DNA of 64,000 nucleotides from [Clostridium] asparagiforme DSM 15981. Lineage in GTDB: Bacteria; Bacillota; Clostridia; Lachnospirales; Lachnospiraceae. The notes beneath the pieces are model-generated. The model did not search any database, had not been told where the DNA came from, and saw only the letters and a list, made by a program, of their open reading frames with translations. The stretch spans positions 496,001 through 560,000 of the forward strand of contig CP102272.1 of assembly GCA_025149125.1 (NCBI GenBank), written 5' to 3'. Both the position numbers and the translations under genes were made by a program. The stretch's first letter is position 1, and each line of letters opens with the position of its first letter. Shown one piece after another: positions 8,091 through 17,148 of this stretch.

Positions 8091-9605
8091 ATGGGTAAAA
8101 AAAGCGGATCATTTATGTCTGTGGCGCAAAAACTGGGGAAAGCCCTGATGACGCCCATTGCGGTGCTGCCCGCAGCGGCAATTCTGTTGCGCCTGGGCTC
8201 TGGGGATCTTCTGGGCGTGAGCTGGATGGAGGCGGCCGGAAATGCCATTTTCGGCAATCTGTCCATGGTATTTGCCATCAGTATCGCCATCACCTTCGCA
8301 CAGAAGAACAGCGGTGTAGCCGCCATTGCGGCGGCAATCAGTCAGTATGTGATTACAGCAGTAGCGATTTCCTTTGATGAGACAATCAATCTCGGCGTGG
8401 TGACCGGCATCATTGCGGGTCTTGTCTCCGCCTATCTTTATAACCGTTACCACAATGTGAAAGTACCGGAGCTGCTGGGATTTTTCGGAGGAAAACGATT
8501 TGTTCCCATTGTGACAGCGCTGGTGTCCGTTGTGATTGGTGCGGCCATGGGATTTGTCTGGCCGCCGGTACAGGTGGGGATCGAAAAGCTTGGCATGGCG
8601 GTGATTTCCGCCGGTCCCACAGGATCCTTTATCAATGGTTTCATTAACCGGCTTCTGCTTCCTTTTGGGCTTCACCATCTGTCCAACTCCTTTGTACTGT
8701 TTCAACTGGGGGAATTTACCGATTCTGCCGGCCAGGTGGTTACTGGAGACCTGACTCGTTTCTTTGCCGGGGATCCCAACGGAGGGCTGTTCGTAACCGG
8801 CGGCTACGCGGTGTACATGTTCGGATTTCCGGCGGTGGCCCTGGCTATGACGTTGCTGGCAAAGCCTGAGAACCGGAAAGCGGTGGCGGGCGTTTTGGGG
8901 AGCGCGGCTCTGACCGCGATTATCACGGGAATCACGGAACCCATTGAGTTCAGCTTCCTGTTCCTCTCACCAGTGCTTCTGGTGGTAAACGCGCTGCTGT
9001 TCGGCTTGTTCAACGCCGTGTCCGTGGCTATGGGCGTCAGAATGGGAATTGGTTTCTCCAACGGCCTTTTGGACTACATCATGACATACAACCTGGCAAC
9101 CAAGCCCCTCCTCATGATTCCGATTGGAATCGTTGCGTTTGTGGTGTATTTCTGCGTATTCTATTTTCTGATTAAAAAGCTGAATATCCCCACGCCGGGC
9201 AGAGTTGGAAATTTCTCTCTGGATGGAGGGGAGGACGAGTCGGAAGCCAGCGGAGCCGGTGAGCAATATCCCTCCGGGACTGGGCAGAAGACTCCTGGCG
9301 TTGCCGGGGCGCAGGCCCTCTCCGGCACCCGGACGAAGAATGACATGTTCAGCGAGGACAATGTGCGAGCCCAGGCTGAGAAAATTCTCAGCGCTGTGGG
9401 CGGTCCGAAAAATATCCTGGAGTTGGAGGCATGCATCACCCGCATACGGCTGACGGTGAAAGATTCCACCCAGGTGGATCGGGATGTCCTGAAACGGGCA
9501 GGAGCTGTGGATGTGATCAGTATGGGAGGTGGCAATTTCCAGATCGTGATCGGTACCATGGCGGATCCCATTGTAAGCGAGATGAAAGAGTCGGCGTGCA
9601 TCTGA
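8091..9605 (+). CDS. PTS EIICB permease, glucose/N-acetylglucosamine family
   Basis: Membrane permease that imports and phosphorylates a sugar, 504 residues. The EIIC domain occupies about residues 1-370 with many hydrophobic segments and the signature GITEPIEFSFLFLSP (about 281-295). A Gly/Ser/Thr-rich linker (about 380-415) leads to the C-terminal EIIB domain with its phosphorylated Cys in EACITRIRL (about 443). No EIIA domain is fused; the gene at 6561 supplies one. SD AGGAGG is eight bases before ATG and sits in a hairpin. The sugar is not readable from sequence; the SIS protein downstream points to an amino sugar or a sugar-amine conjugate. Confidence 0.92.
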   Translation: MGKKSGSFMSVAQKLGKALMTPIAVLPAAAILLRLGSGDLLGVSWMEAAGNAIFGNLSMVFAISIAITFAQKNSGVAAIAAAISQYVITAVAISFDETINLGVVTGIIAGLVSAYLYNRYHNVKVPELLGFFGGKRFVPIVTALVSVVIGAAMGFVWPPVQVGIEKLGMAVISAGPTGSFINGFINRLLLPFGLHHLSNSFVLFQLGEFTDSAGQVVTGDLTRFFAGDPNGGLFVTGGYAVYMFGFPAVALAMTLLAKPENRKAVAGVLGSAALTAIITGITEPIEFSFLFLSPVLLVVNALLFGLFNAVSVAMGVRMGIGFSNGLLDYIMTYNLATKPLLMIPIGIVAFVVYFCVFYFLIKKLNIPTPGRVGNFSLDGGEDESEASGAGEQYPSGTGQKTPGVAGAQALSGTRTKNDMFSEDNVRAQAEKILSAVGGPKNILELEACITRIRLTVKDSTQVDRDVLKRAGAVDVISMGGGNFQIVIGTMADPIVSEMKESACI

Positions 9606-9621
9606 GAGGGAGGAACAGAAA

Positions 9622-10704
9622 ATGGCACATTATCAACATTCCATGGATGAATACATACAAAGGACACCCGACTATCTGAAACGCCTTGTGGAGCGCAGAA
9701 AGGAACTTCTGGCTCCGGCCGTTTCCGTTTTAAACGGAAATGAATGGAGCGAGTTGATCCTTCTGGGGTCTGGAAGCTCCTACACCGCAGCGGTATCTGC
9801 CAGATATTTTATGCAGCAGATGATGGGCAAAACGATTACGTTAGCCTATCCCAACAATGTACTTCACTACGAACGCTTTTTTAACCCTAACGCAGTGGTG
9901 GTAGGAATATCCCAGTCCGGTAACAGTGTGGCGGCGATAGAAGCAGTCCGCCGCATGAGAGCGTGTGGTTATCCAACTATCGCCCTGACTTCGGACCCGG
10001 AAAGTTCCATGGCCAAAGCGGCGGGGGTTCTACTGGATCTGGGAATCGGCGTGGAATCCTGTGGGCCGAAAACGGCCGGATATCAGGCTACTGTGCTGCA
10101 ATTACAGCTTCTGGCTCTGGAATATGGCTATGGATGCAAACGGGTGAGCGAGGCTGGGTACCGGCGCTGTCTGGAGGATGTCACAGCTACTATTGACAAT
10201 CTTTCCGCGGTGCGCGTGGCTGTGAAGGACTGGTATGAGCAAAATCGAGAGCGTATGATCGGTGTGCAAAAGATATCCGTGGTAGGGTACGGCTGCAATT
10301 ACGGGACGGCCCTGGAAGGATCACTGAAATTGATTGAGACAGTCCGCTGTCCTGCCTACGGATATGAGTTTGAGGAGTATCTGCACGGTCCGAATGATGG
10401 AATCGACCGCAACAGTACCATCTTCCTGTTGCAGAGCCCGGATCAGGAGGGAGACCGCATGGACCGGTTCCACCAGTTTGCAGAACGGATCACCACAGAG
10501 GGAATCTTAATTACGTCCCGGGATCGGCAGGGGAACAATGTGATGCGGGTTCCCTTTGCGGACCGGGGTGATTTTACGGTTTTGGAATATGTGGTGCCGC
10601 TGCAATATCTGGCCTTTCGCGTCTCGTGGGATCGTGCTGTGAACCTGAATGAGATTCGTTACCCTGAGTATTATACGTTTATGAACTGTAAAACCAAGCT
10701 GTAG
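9622..10704 (+). CDS. Double-SIS-domain sugar-phosphate isomerase/deglycase (GlmS C-domain / FrlB-like)
   Basis: 360-residue cytoplasmic protein with two SIS domains. The first carries LLGSGSSYTAA (about residue 48) and GISQSGNSVAA (about 94); the second carries VVGYGCNYGTALEG and the EEYLHGPNDG loop, equivalent to the catalytic ELLHGP region of GlmS and FrlB. This architecture fits an amino-sugar-6-phosphate isomerase/deaminase or an Amadori-product deglycase. It lacks the glutaminase domain of GlmS. Strong SD (GGGAGGA). Lying 16 bases after EIICB, it probably acts on the phosphorylated PTS product. Which of the two chemistries applies cannot be decided here. Confidence 0.85.
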   Translation: MAHYQHSMDEYIQRTPDYLKRLVERRKELLAPAVSVLNGNEWSELILLGSGSSYTAAVSARYFMQQMMGKTITLAYPNNVLHYERFFNPNAVVVGISQSGNSVAAIEAVRRMRACGYPTIALTSDPESSMAKAAGVLLDLGIGVESCGPKTAGYQATVLQLQLLALEYGYGCKRVSEAGYRRCLEDVTATIDNLSAVRVAVKDWYEQNRERMIGVQKISVVGYGCNYGTALEGSLKLIETVRCPAYGYEFEEYLHGPNDGIDRNSTIFLLQSPDQEGDRMDRFHQFAERITTEGILITSRDRQGNNVMRVPFADRGDFTVLEYVVPLQYLAFRVSWDRAVNLNEIRYPEYYTFMNCKTKL

Positions 10705-10721
10705 AGAAAACGGGGGTGACT

Positions 10722-11567
10722 ATGGGAAAGCGCTATGTAATCGAGAAGGCTCTGAACAACAATATCCTTCAAATACGCGATGGGGAGACGGAAAAGCTTT
10801 TCATCGGCAGGGGGATCGGTTTTGGGAAAAAGCCTGGAGAGCTGTTTGAGAAGAACAGCGTGGTGGATAAGGTTTTTGTCATAGAGGATGACAAGAACCA
10901 GAACAATTTCAAGCAGATTTTTCGGGGTGATGGGCCAGAATTTGTGGATTTTTGCGAAGAGCTGATCTTGCTTATTGCCCGCTCGTTCCATGAGGAGCTC
11001 CATGAGACCATCCATATCAGCCTGATCGACCATATTTCATGCACACTGCGGCGTTTGAAGCTGGGCGAACAGATTGTCAATCCCTTTCTCAGCGAAATCG
11101 AAGCCCTGTATGATCAAGAGTTTCAGATTGCTGGGGAGGTGTGCAGAAGAATTGAGGAGCGCTATGATGTATCCATGCCCGAGGGAGAGGTGGGTTTCAT
11201 CGCTCTTCATATTCACTCGGCCCGGTACAACGGGGAGCTGAAAAACGCGCTCCGAAGCAACCGGATCTGTAATCGGGTGATCACACTTCTTGAAAATGAG
11301 ATTGGCCGCCGCCTCGACAAGAAATCCATCGACTGCGTTCGTTTTATGGTCCATTTGCGCTATGTGATCGAGCGCATGGTGCGCCAGGAGAAGATTGAGA
11401 ACGAACTGACAGATGTGATTATTTTTAAATATAAGGATTCTTATGAGCTGGTCTTAAAAATCAAGGTGCTTTTGGAGAGGGAACTGAAAACTAAGAATAT
11501 TTCCAGGGAGGAGCTGGCGTATCTGACCATGCATGTGGAGCGGTTGAGGAAGATGCAGGGGCGATAA
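10722..11567 (+). CDS. BglG/LicT-family transcription antiterminator
   Basis: RNA-binding antiterminator of 281 residues. An N-terminal CAT RNA-binding domain (about residues 1-60, typical NNNILQIRDGETEKLFIGRGIGF-type sequence) is followed by two PTS-regulation domains. Conserved phosphorylatable histidines lie in LIDHISC and ALHIHSA (PRD1) and FMVHLRY and LTMHVER (PRD2). When dephosphorylated at the negative site by sugar flow through EIIB it should bind RAT RNA and prevent termination. Two RAT-like sites lie upstream (5571, 7953). Start ATG 10722 is preferred to GTG 10716 because GGGGGTG then sits at a workable distance. Last gene of the second operon; a bidirectional terminator follows. 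Confidence 0.92.
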   Translation: MGKRYVIEKALNNNILQIRDGETEKLFIGRGIGFGKKPGELFEKNSVVDKVFVIEDDKNQNNFKQIFRGDGPEFVDFCEELILLIARSFHEELHETIHISLIDHISCTLRRLKLGEQIVNPFLSEIEALYDQEFQIAGEVCRRIEERYDVSMPEGEVGFIALHIHSARYNGELKNALRSNRICNRVITLLENEIGRRLDKKSIDCVRFMVHLRYVIERMVRQEKIENELTDVIIFKYKDSYELVLKIKVLLERELKTKNISREELAYLTMHVERLRKMQGR

Positions 11568-11600
11568 GGGCTGCTCTTAGACTGAAGAATCAGAAAGATG

Positions 11601-11662
11601 AAAAAGGCTGCCAACCACATGAATGTTATGAGCACATAACATATGCGGCTGGCAGCCTTTTT
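11601..11662. terminator. Bidirectional terminator between convergent genes
   Basis: AAAAAGGCTGCCA (11601-11613) pairs perfectly with TGGCAGCCTTTTT (11650-11662). An inner perfect stem ATGTTATG/CATAACAT (11623-11630 and 11635-11642) extends the hairpin. A-runs and T-runs on both flanks make it work in both directions. Confidence 0.9.
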
Positions 11663-11664
11663 GG

Positions 11665-13461
11665 TCAGCTTCGGTTAAGATAGCGCCAGAGAGTGGTCCG
11701 GCTAATTCCCAACTGTCTGGCGGCAGTTGTTTGGTTACCGCCGGAAGCGGCCACTACGCGGTTTATGATATCGCGGGTTATTTCGTCCAGAGGCCGATTC
11801 AGATTGATATTCGAATCTGGTGCGCGGTGATATCCGCCGATGCTGCGTCTGAAGATTGCCTTTTCCTTGGTCAGAACCATCTCGGTATCACATTTCTGAA
11901 TATACGGGGAATTGGTGATAGCTGCCAATTCATTTATCACTCGTTTGAATTGTGTATAGTTTTGGGGCCAGTCATATTCTCTGAGTAAATCCATGGCGTC
12001 CGGAGAAAACCCGGTCAGCTGCTTGCCAAGGGTGAGATTTAATGTATTCAGATAAAGGCTGGAGAGCGTGGGGATTTCCTGAGTCCGCTCCCGCAGCGGG
12101 GGGAGACAGACGGTTAGGCAGGACAACCGTTTGATAAACTCCTGGCAGGCTTCGGGGAGAGGATGCCCGTCCTCCCCTGTGCAGGAAAAAATCAGCCGGT
12201 TGCGCCGGTACAAGCCCGTATCAATAATTAGCGAGAGCAGCAGGCGGCTTCTTTGGGTGGGCAATTCTTCTATATTTTTAAAATAAATCGTGTTCTGGTC
12301 ATCGGTGAAGGGGGAATTGTAGTGGTTTGTCAGATACTCCCAGCCGCGGTCATTGATCAGACCACAGTCTATGGAAACCAGGGGGTTATGGTTGTAGATA
12401 CTTCCAGCATATATAGCCCTTGCAATCTGTTCTTTTCCGGTTCCGCTCTCCCCAGTGATCATCACGGGAAATGTGCTCTGACCGATCTGATCGATGGAGT
12501 TCTGCAGATCTCCCATAGCTCCGGTAATGCTGTAGAAACTGTTAAAAAAACGCTCTTGTGCATCGCGAAGCGAGTGAAAGCGGATACCGTATCGCCCTGT
12601 ATTGATTGGGATCTTGGAGGCGGTGATGTAGAATACGGCGTACTCCTGTCCCATACTGTCAATGATGCGGCTGTCGACGGAAAACAGTGTGTTATCGATA
12701 TTCCGAAAAAACTTGTGGCTACCTGTGGTGGGGATCTGAGGCCTTTCCCCCCGTAAAAGCGCGTAAAGTTCATCGGCTTTCTCGCGGTTCCAGGATGAAA
12801 AGCAGACATCGTCGGAGGCGTCAAGTATGACGGTGTCTCCGGTGTGAAATTTCACTACTTCCTCCAGAAAACGATTTTCCTCCTGAAGCCGCAAATAGCC
12901 GGTACTGACCTTGACTGCCTGGTCGAACGCGCTCTCAATGCTTTCGGAACCGGATGTGATCAGGATCGCGTTTAACCCCAGATTCTTGGCGGTAGTGTGC
13001 GTGATCATGTCACAGATTACCATACGGTATCCGTTCTGCTTCAAACGCTGAAGCGTACCAACCACTTCCTCCGAGCCGTGGATAGTTACAATATCGATTC
13101 TGTATTGGAGCAAATCGCATAGAAGATGAGCGCTGCCGGTAATGCTGGGGAAGCCAACAATGGCATAGCGGTCCGCGTAGTTTTCCGCCAGTTTGATGGA
13201 GCGGAGGATGTCATAGACGGATAGAGAAATCTCAATGACAGGTATATAAGTGATCCTCCCGATCAGTTCAGCAGTCCCTCCTCGGGATATGATGACATCG
13301 TAGCCGTTGTTCAGGTTGTGCCGGACTATTTCTGCGCCGTATTCCAAATCGCCTGAATAAACATCCAATTCCAGATCGTCCCGCTGTGCCGCCAGCTTTT
13401 GCATGGCGGTTTTCATCGCTTCGTAGGGGGCGATTCCTAATATACGGATTTTTCGGTCCAT
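11665..13461 (-). CDS. PrpR-type transcription regulator with degenerate AAA+ domain
   Basis: 598-residue regulator. An N-terminal PrpR_N-type effector domain (about 1-190, with SRGGTAELIG) is followed by a PAS-like region, an AAA+ domain and a Fis-type C-terminal helix-turn-helix (GNQTTAARQLGISRTTLWRYL). The Walker A is intact (GESGTGKEQIA), but the sigma-54-contacting GAFTGA loop is replaced by YNSPFTDDQ. The Walker B position reads IYFKNIEE in place of the usual LFLDEI. It is therefore probably not a true sigma-54 activator. Start ATG 13461 follows GGGAGGGG. It is divergent from the four-carbon acid-sugar operon, which it most likely controls through the palindrome at 13589. Confidence 0.85.
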   Translation of the reverse strand: MDRKIRILGIAPYEAMKTAMQKLAAQRDDLELDVYSGDLEYGAEIVRHNLNNGYDVIISRGGTAELIGRITYIPVIEISLSVYDILRSIKLAENYADRYAIVGFPSITGSAHLLCDLLQYRIDIVTIHGSEEVVGTLQRLKQNGYRMVICDMITHTTAKNLGLNAILITSGSESIESAFDQAVKVSTGYLRLQEENRFLEEVVKFHTGDTVILDASDDVCFSSWNREKADELYALLRGERPQIPTTGSHKFFRNIDNTLFSVDSRIIDSMGQEYAVFYITASKIPINTGRYGIRFHSLRDAQERFFNSFYSITGAMGDLQNSIDQIGQSTFPVMITGESGTGKEQIARAIYAGSIYNHNPLVSIDCGLINDRGWEYLTNHYNSPFTDDQNTIYFKNIEELPTQRSRLLLSLIIDTGLYRRNRLIFSCTGEDGHPLPEACQEFIKRLSCLTVCLPPLRERTQEIPTLSSLYLNTLNLTLGKQLTGFSPDAMDLLREYDWPQNYTQFKRVINELAAITNSPYIQKCDTEMVLTKEKAIFRRSIGGYHRAPDSNINLNRPLDEITRDIINRVVAASGGNQTTAARQLGISRTTLWRYLNRS

Positions 13462-13588
13462 TTTCCCCTCCCTTGTTCTGTTTTGAAATAAGTGTATCAT
13501 AAATGAACAAATATGTACAGGAAATATATGGAAGTGTTAAAAAAATAAACAAAAAATCCAAAATGTTCAGTTGATTTTGCGATAATGG

Positions 13589-13613
13589 TTGTTTATACTA
13601 TAAATATAAACAA
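13589..13613. promoter_or_regulatory. Operator-like inverted repeat in the divergent promoter region
   Basis: TTGTTTATA (13589-13597) and TATAAACAA (13605-13613) form a perfect 9-bp inverted repeat with a 7-base spacer, about 50 bases before the kinase gene. TGAACA/TGTTCA half-sites recur at about 13502, 13564 and 13630 in the same region. The site is a candidate for the divergently encoded PrpR-like regulator; binding is inferred. Confidence 0.6.
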
Positions 13614-13662
13614 ATATAAGTAAATTATATGTTCATAAATAAAACAAATGGGTGGTGAACCG

Positions 13663-14952
13663 ATGCTGGAATTGCTGATCATTGCAGATGATTTTACCGG
13701 AGCACTGGACACAGGCGTTCAGTTTGCCGGGGAAGGCGCAGAGACTCGGGTTGTGACAGACCGAAATTATGATTACTGCGCGGTGGAAGCGGGAATTCAG
13801 GTTTTGGTAATGGATGCGGAGACAAGACATCTGCCGGCGAAAGAGGCCTATGATGTGGTATATGGGATCGCGATTCGCGGAATCGCCAGTGGGATTCCCT
13901 ATATTTATAAGAAAACAGACTCGGCGCTGAGGGGCAATATCGGCAGTGAGCTCACCGCCTTGTTGGCTGCCTCAGAGAAAAATATCCTTCCATTTTTTCC
14001 GGCGTTTCCCAAAATCGGCAGGACCACTGAAGCCGGATATCATTATATTAATGGAATACCGGTGAAGGAGAGCGTGTTCGGACAGGATCCTTATGACCCG
14101 GTGAAGTGCTCCTATATTCCAGAGTTGATTCAACGGCAGAGCTCTGTTCCCGTCCGAACGATCCGTTGGAACGAAGAGATTGGTGGCACACAGGTTACTC
14201 CGGAAATTGTGGTATTGGACGCCCAGGAGGACGAACAGCTGGAAGAACTTGGAAAACAACTGCTTGACATGGGGGGGTTATCCGTGATGGCGGGTTGCGC
14301 CGGATTCGCGGCGGTATTACCTGGACTTTTGAAATTGAAGGGAGTTCCGCCTGTGCCGGAGGTATTCTCGGGGAAATTCCTGGTGATCAGTGGCAGCTTG
14401 AATCCGATTACCATTCGGCAACTGAGTTACGCCCAGCAAAACGGTTTCCTGAGGCTTAGCCTGACGCCAGAGCAGAAACTGGAAACTGGGTATTGGAGCG
14501 CAGAGAAGGGAATTAGAGTTCTGAATGAGTGGAAAACAAGAATCCGAGGGAGCACATGTTGTATTATTGACAGTACCGACCCGCCCGGAGACGGAAAGAC
14601 CGCCAATTATGCCGGGGTGTTGGGGCTTACCGCCAAGGAGGTACGGGAACGGGTTGCGAAGTCTCTGGGATGCGTGTTGGAGGGCCTGATATCAGGTGGC
14701 GAGCCTTTTTCATTGCTCATCACAGGCGGCGATACGCTGCTGGCCTGTATGGAGCGCCTTGCGGTGGCGGAGATGGAACCAGTCAGGGAGATGGGGCCCG
14801 GAATTGTTCTGTCGCGTTTTCAATATCAGGGGATATGGTGCCAGGTAATTTCAAAATCGGGTGGGTTCGGGGCAGAGACGCTGCTTTTCGACCTGGCGGA
14901 ACAGATATTGGGGAACCATCATACGGCGCAATGCTGTGTGTGCAGCCGGTGA
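13663..14952 (+). CDS. Four-carbon acid sugar kinase (DUF1537 family, DtnK/OtnK-like)
   Basis: ATP-dependent kinase predicted to phosphorylate a C4 sugar acid such as threonate or erythronate; 429 residues. The N-terminal domain begins IADDFTGALDTG and has KKTDSALRGN (about residue 88), both hallmarks of DUF1537 kinases. The C-terminal nucleotide-binding part has ITGGDTL (about 350). ATG 13663 has GGTGGTG upstream; a slightly earlier ATG lacks support. The operon partner PdxA2-type dehydrogenase is the known next enzyme: 4-phosphate oxidation and decarboxylation gives dihydroxyacetone phosphate. Family knowledge is strong; the exact stereoisomer is unknown. Confidence 0.9.
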   Translation: MLELLIIADDFTGALDTGVQFAGEGAETRVVTDRNYDYCAVEAGIQVLVMDAETRHLPAKEAYDVVYGIAIRGIASGIPYIYKKTDSALRGNIGSELTALLAASEKNILPFFPAFPKIGRTTEAGYHYINGIPVKESVFGQDPYDPVKCSYIPELIQRQSSVPVRTIRWNEEIGGTQVTPEIVVLDAQEDEQLEELGKQLLDMGGLSVMAGCAGFAAVLPGLLKLKGVPPVPEVFSGKFLVISGSLNPITIRQLSYAQQNGFLRLSLTPEQKLETGYWSAEKGIRVLNEWKTRIRGSTCCIIDSTDPPGDGKTANYAGVLGLTAKEVRERVAKSLGCVLEGLISGGEPFSLLITGGDTLLACMERLAVAEMEPVREMGPGIVLSRFQYQGIWCQVISKSGGFGAETLLFDLAEQILGNHHTAQCCVCSR

Positions 14953-14964
14953 GGAGGGCGAACG

Positions 14965-15996
14965 GTGGAGAAAAGAAACGTAATTGGAATTACAATGGGA
15001 GATCCGGGGAGCATCGGCCCGGAAATTACGGTGAAGGCTCTGGGGAATCCGTCGGTCTATGAGAAAATCCGCCCTTTGGTGATCGGGGATGCCTGGGTAA
15101 TGGAGGAAGCTCTGAAGATTACGGGGCGGGAAGATCTTGCGGTTCACCCTGTGGATTCAGTGGAAAAATGCAGGTTTAAACCGGGGATAATCGATGTTTT
15201 CGACTTGAAAATTGTGGATAGAGGGGAGTTACTGCGGGCGGAGGTGTCGAAGATATCCGGAGAGGCGGCATTTCGCTATGTGGAGAAGGTGATCCGTCTG
15301 GCTAGGGACGGGGAAGTGGACGCGACGGTTACCAATGCACTGAATAAAGAGGCGCTGAATCTTGCGGGCCACCATTATTCAGGCCATACAGAGATTTATG
15401 CTCATATGACAGGCACGAAATCATACACGATGCTGTTGGTACACGAAAACTTCAGGGTGGTCCACGTATCTACCCATGTCTCACTGCGTCAAGCCTGTGA
15501 TCTGGTCAAAAAACCGCGCGTTCTGGAGGTGATCCGAATTGCAGATCAGGCGTGCAGGCAGATGGGGATTCAAAAACCCAAGATCGGTGTGGCGGGGCTC
15601 AATCCACATAGCGGTGAGAATGGATTGTTTGGAAAGGAGGAGATTGAGGAGATAATACCTGCTATTACAGAGGCGAGAGATGAAGGGATTCTTGCAGAAG
15701 GTCCTGTGCCGCCGGATTCCTTGTTTCCGAAAGCCAGAGGTGGCTGGTACGATATTGTGGTCGCAATGTACCATGATCAGGGACATATACCGCTTAAGGT
15801 AGCAGGATTTGTCTATGATCGGGAACATGGAAAGTGGGAAGCGGTATCCGGGGTGAATATTACACTGGGACTTCCTATTATCAGGACTTCTGTAGATCAC
15901 GGAACGGCTTTTGACCAGGCGGGTAAGGGGACGGCAAGTGAGGCCAGCCTGTTAAATGCCATTGAATATGCATCATTGTTGGCGGGACACCGATAA
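14965..15996 (+). CDS. pdxA2: PdxA-family 4-phosphate dehydrogenase (PdxA2, D-threonate/D-erythronate type)
   Basis: NAD-dependent metal-requiring dehydrogenase of 343 residues, PdxA fold. Motifs: ITMGDPGSIGPE at the N-terminus, the metal ligand His in LAGHHYSGHTE (about residue 136), YHDQGHIPLK (about 269) and the C-terminal TSVDHGTAFD. The gene starts with GTG 14965 (GGAGGG seven bases before). Because it is paired with a DUF1537 kinase rather than vitamin B6 genes, it most likely oxidises and decarboxylates a C4-acid 4-phosphate to dihydroxyacetone phosphate, not a B6 precursor. Context is the main basis for this choice. Confidence 0.9.
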   Translation: MEKRNVIGITMGDPGSIGPEITVKALGNPSVYEKIRPLVIGDAWVMEEALKITGREDLAVHPVDSVEKCRFKPGIIDVFDLKIVDRGELLRAEVSKISGEAAFRYVEKVIRLARDGEVDATVTNALNKEALNLAGHHYSGHTEIYAHMTGTKSYTMLLVHENFRVVHVSTHVSLRQACDLVKKPRVLEVIRIADQACRQMGIQKPKIGVAGLNPHSGENGLFGKEEIEEIIPAITEARDEGILAEGPVPPDSLFPKARGGWYDIVVAMYHDQGHIPLKVAGFVYDREHGKWEAVSGVNITLGLPIIRTSVDHGTAFDQAGKGTASEASLLNAIEYASLLAGHR

Positions 15997-16011
15997 CGGA
16001 GGGGGTATCTT

Positions 16012-17118
16012 ATGAACAATACATCACATTATCATTTTAATCGGACGATCACAGTTCCATTTGAGGAAATGAAGGCTTGGATCAGCGATATTTTCAGGGC
16101 AGAAGGGTTTAATGGTGGGGAAGCGGAACTGGTGGCCGATTCACTGGTGGATGCAGATGCCAGAAGCGTTTACTCACATGGAATACAGCGGGTTAAGCTG
16201 TATACAAAACGGATTATGTCGGACTGTATCAACCGTGAGGGATGTCCGGTAATTGTGGTGGACCGGGATGCCACGGCCGTAGTGGACGGGGATAACGCTA
16301 TGGGGCAGACGGTGGGGAAATTTTGTATGGAGCTGGCAATCCAGAAGGCCAGGCAGTATGGAGTGTCTTTTGTGACCGCCAGAGGCAGCAACCATTATGG
16401 GAGATGTGCCTATTATACCCGGATGGCCCTGGAGTACGACATGATCGGTTTCTCGGCGACCATTGGCGGAGGAAATCTGATGGCGCCATGGGGAGGCACG
16501 GATTCCCGGGTAGGGAACAATCCTTACAGCTATGCGATACCGGCTTTCAATCATTATCCGGTTGTGTTGGATATGGCGATGAGCGTGGTGGCAAAGGGGA
16601 AAGTGGATGTGGCCTCCAAAACCCACAGCCCTATCCCGGATACATGGGCTTTGGATCAAAACGGCTTTCCCACCACGGATGCAGAGGAAGCGTTAAAGGG
16701 AAGCCTGAGGCCGATTGCAGATTACAAAGGGTCCGGTATGGCGATTGTGATTGGCATGCTCTGCTCAGTCATTAGCAACGGGGCCATTGGACCCACTTTA
16801 AAGCGGGTATACGGGGACTTTGACGGGGGATTAAATAAAGGACAGTTGTTCATGGCGGTGGATATCAGCCGCATGACAGATGTACAAGTCTTTAAGGAAC
16901 GGATGGACCGGCAGATTGATTTTATAAAGGCGTCGCCGGCTGCCGCCAATACGGAGGAAGTATATTTGCCGGGAGAGCTGGAGTACAGAAGTTTTGACCG
17001 GCAGATGAAAGATGGCATCGTGTACCCGGTGGAAATCATTCAGGAAATCCGGGAGATTGCCGGGGGATTTGGGGTTGCGGAACCTGAATGGCTGAAACAG
17101 TCAGGGGTTGGACAATAA
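16012..17118 (+). CDS. Ldh-family (malate/L-lactate/ureidoglycolate dehydrogenase-like) oxidoreductase
   Basis: NAD(P)-dependent 2-hydroxyacid dehydrogenase of the Ldh_2 family, 368 residues. The N-terminal domain has VDADARSVYSHGIQRV with the conserved catalytic-region His, then RGSNHYGRCAYY (about 125) and the central GNNPYSYAIPA and LDMAMSVVAKGKV segments typical of the family. SD GGAGGGGG. Within the operon it could oxidise a hydroxyacid substrate, for example converting between L- and D-threonate-type acids via a keto intermediate or feeding malate/lactate-like acids. The true substrate is not visible in the sequence. Confidence 0.9.
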   Translation: MNNTSHYHFNRTITVPFEEMKAWISDIFRAEGFNGGEAELVADSLVDADARSVYSHGIQRVKLYTKRIMSDCINREGCPVIVVDRDATAVVDGDNAMGQTVGKFCMELAIQKARQYGVSFVTARGSNHYGRCAYYTRMALEYDMIGFSATIGGGNLMAPWGGTDSRVGNNPYSYAIPAFNHYPVVLDMAMSVVAKGKVDVASKTHSPIPDTWALDQNGFPTTDAEEALKGSLRPIADYKGSGMAIVIGMLCSVISNGAIGPTLKRVYGDFDGGLNKGQLFMAVDISRMTDVQVFKERMDRQIDFIKASPAAANTEEVYLPGELEYRSFDRQMKDGIVYPVEIIQEIREIAGGFGVAEPEWLKQSGVGQ

Positions 17119-17148
17119 ACGCTGTATCAATTCATGGAGGGGTGTTAA

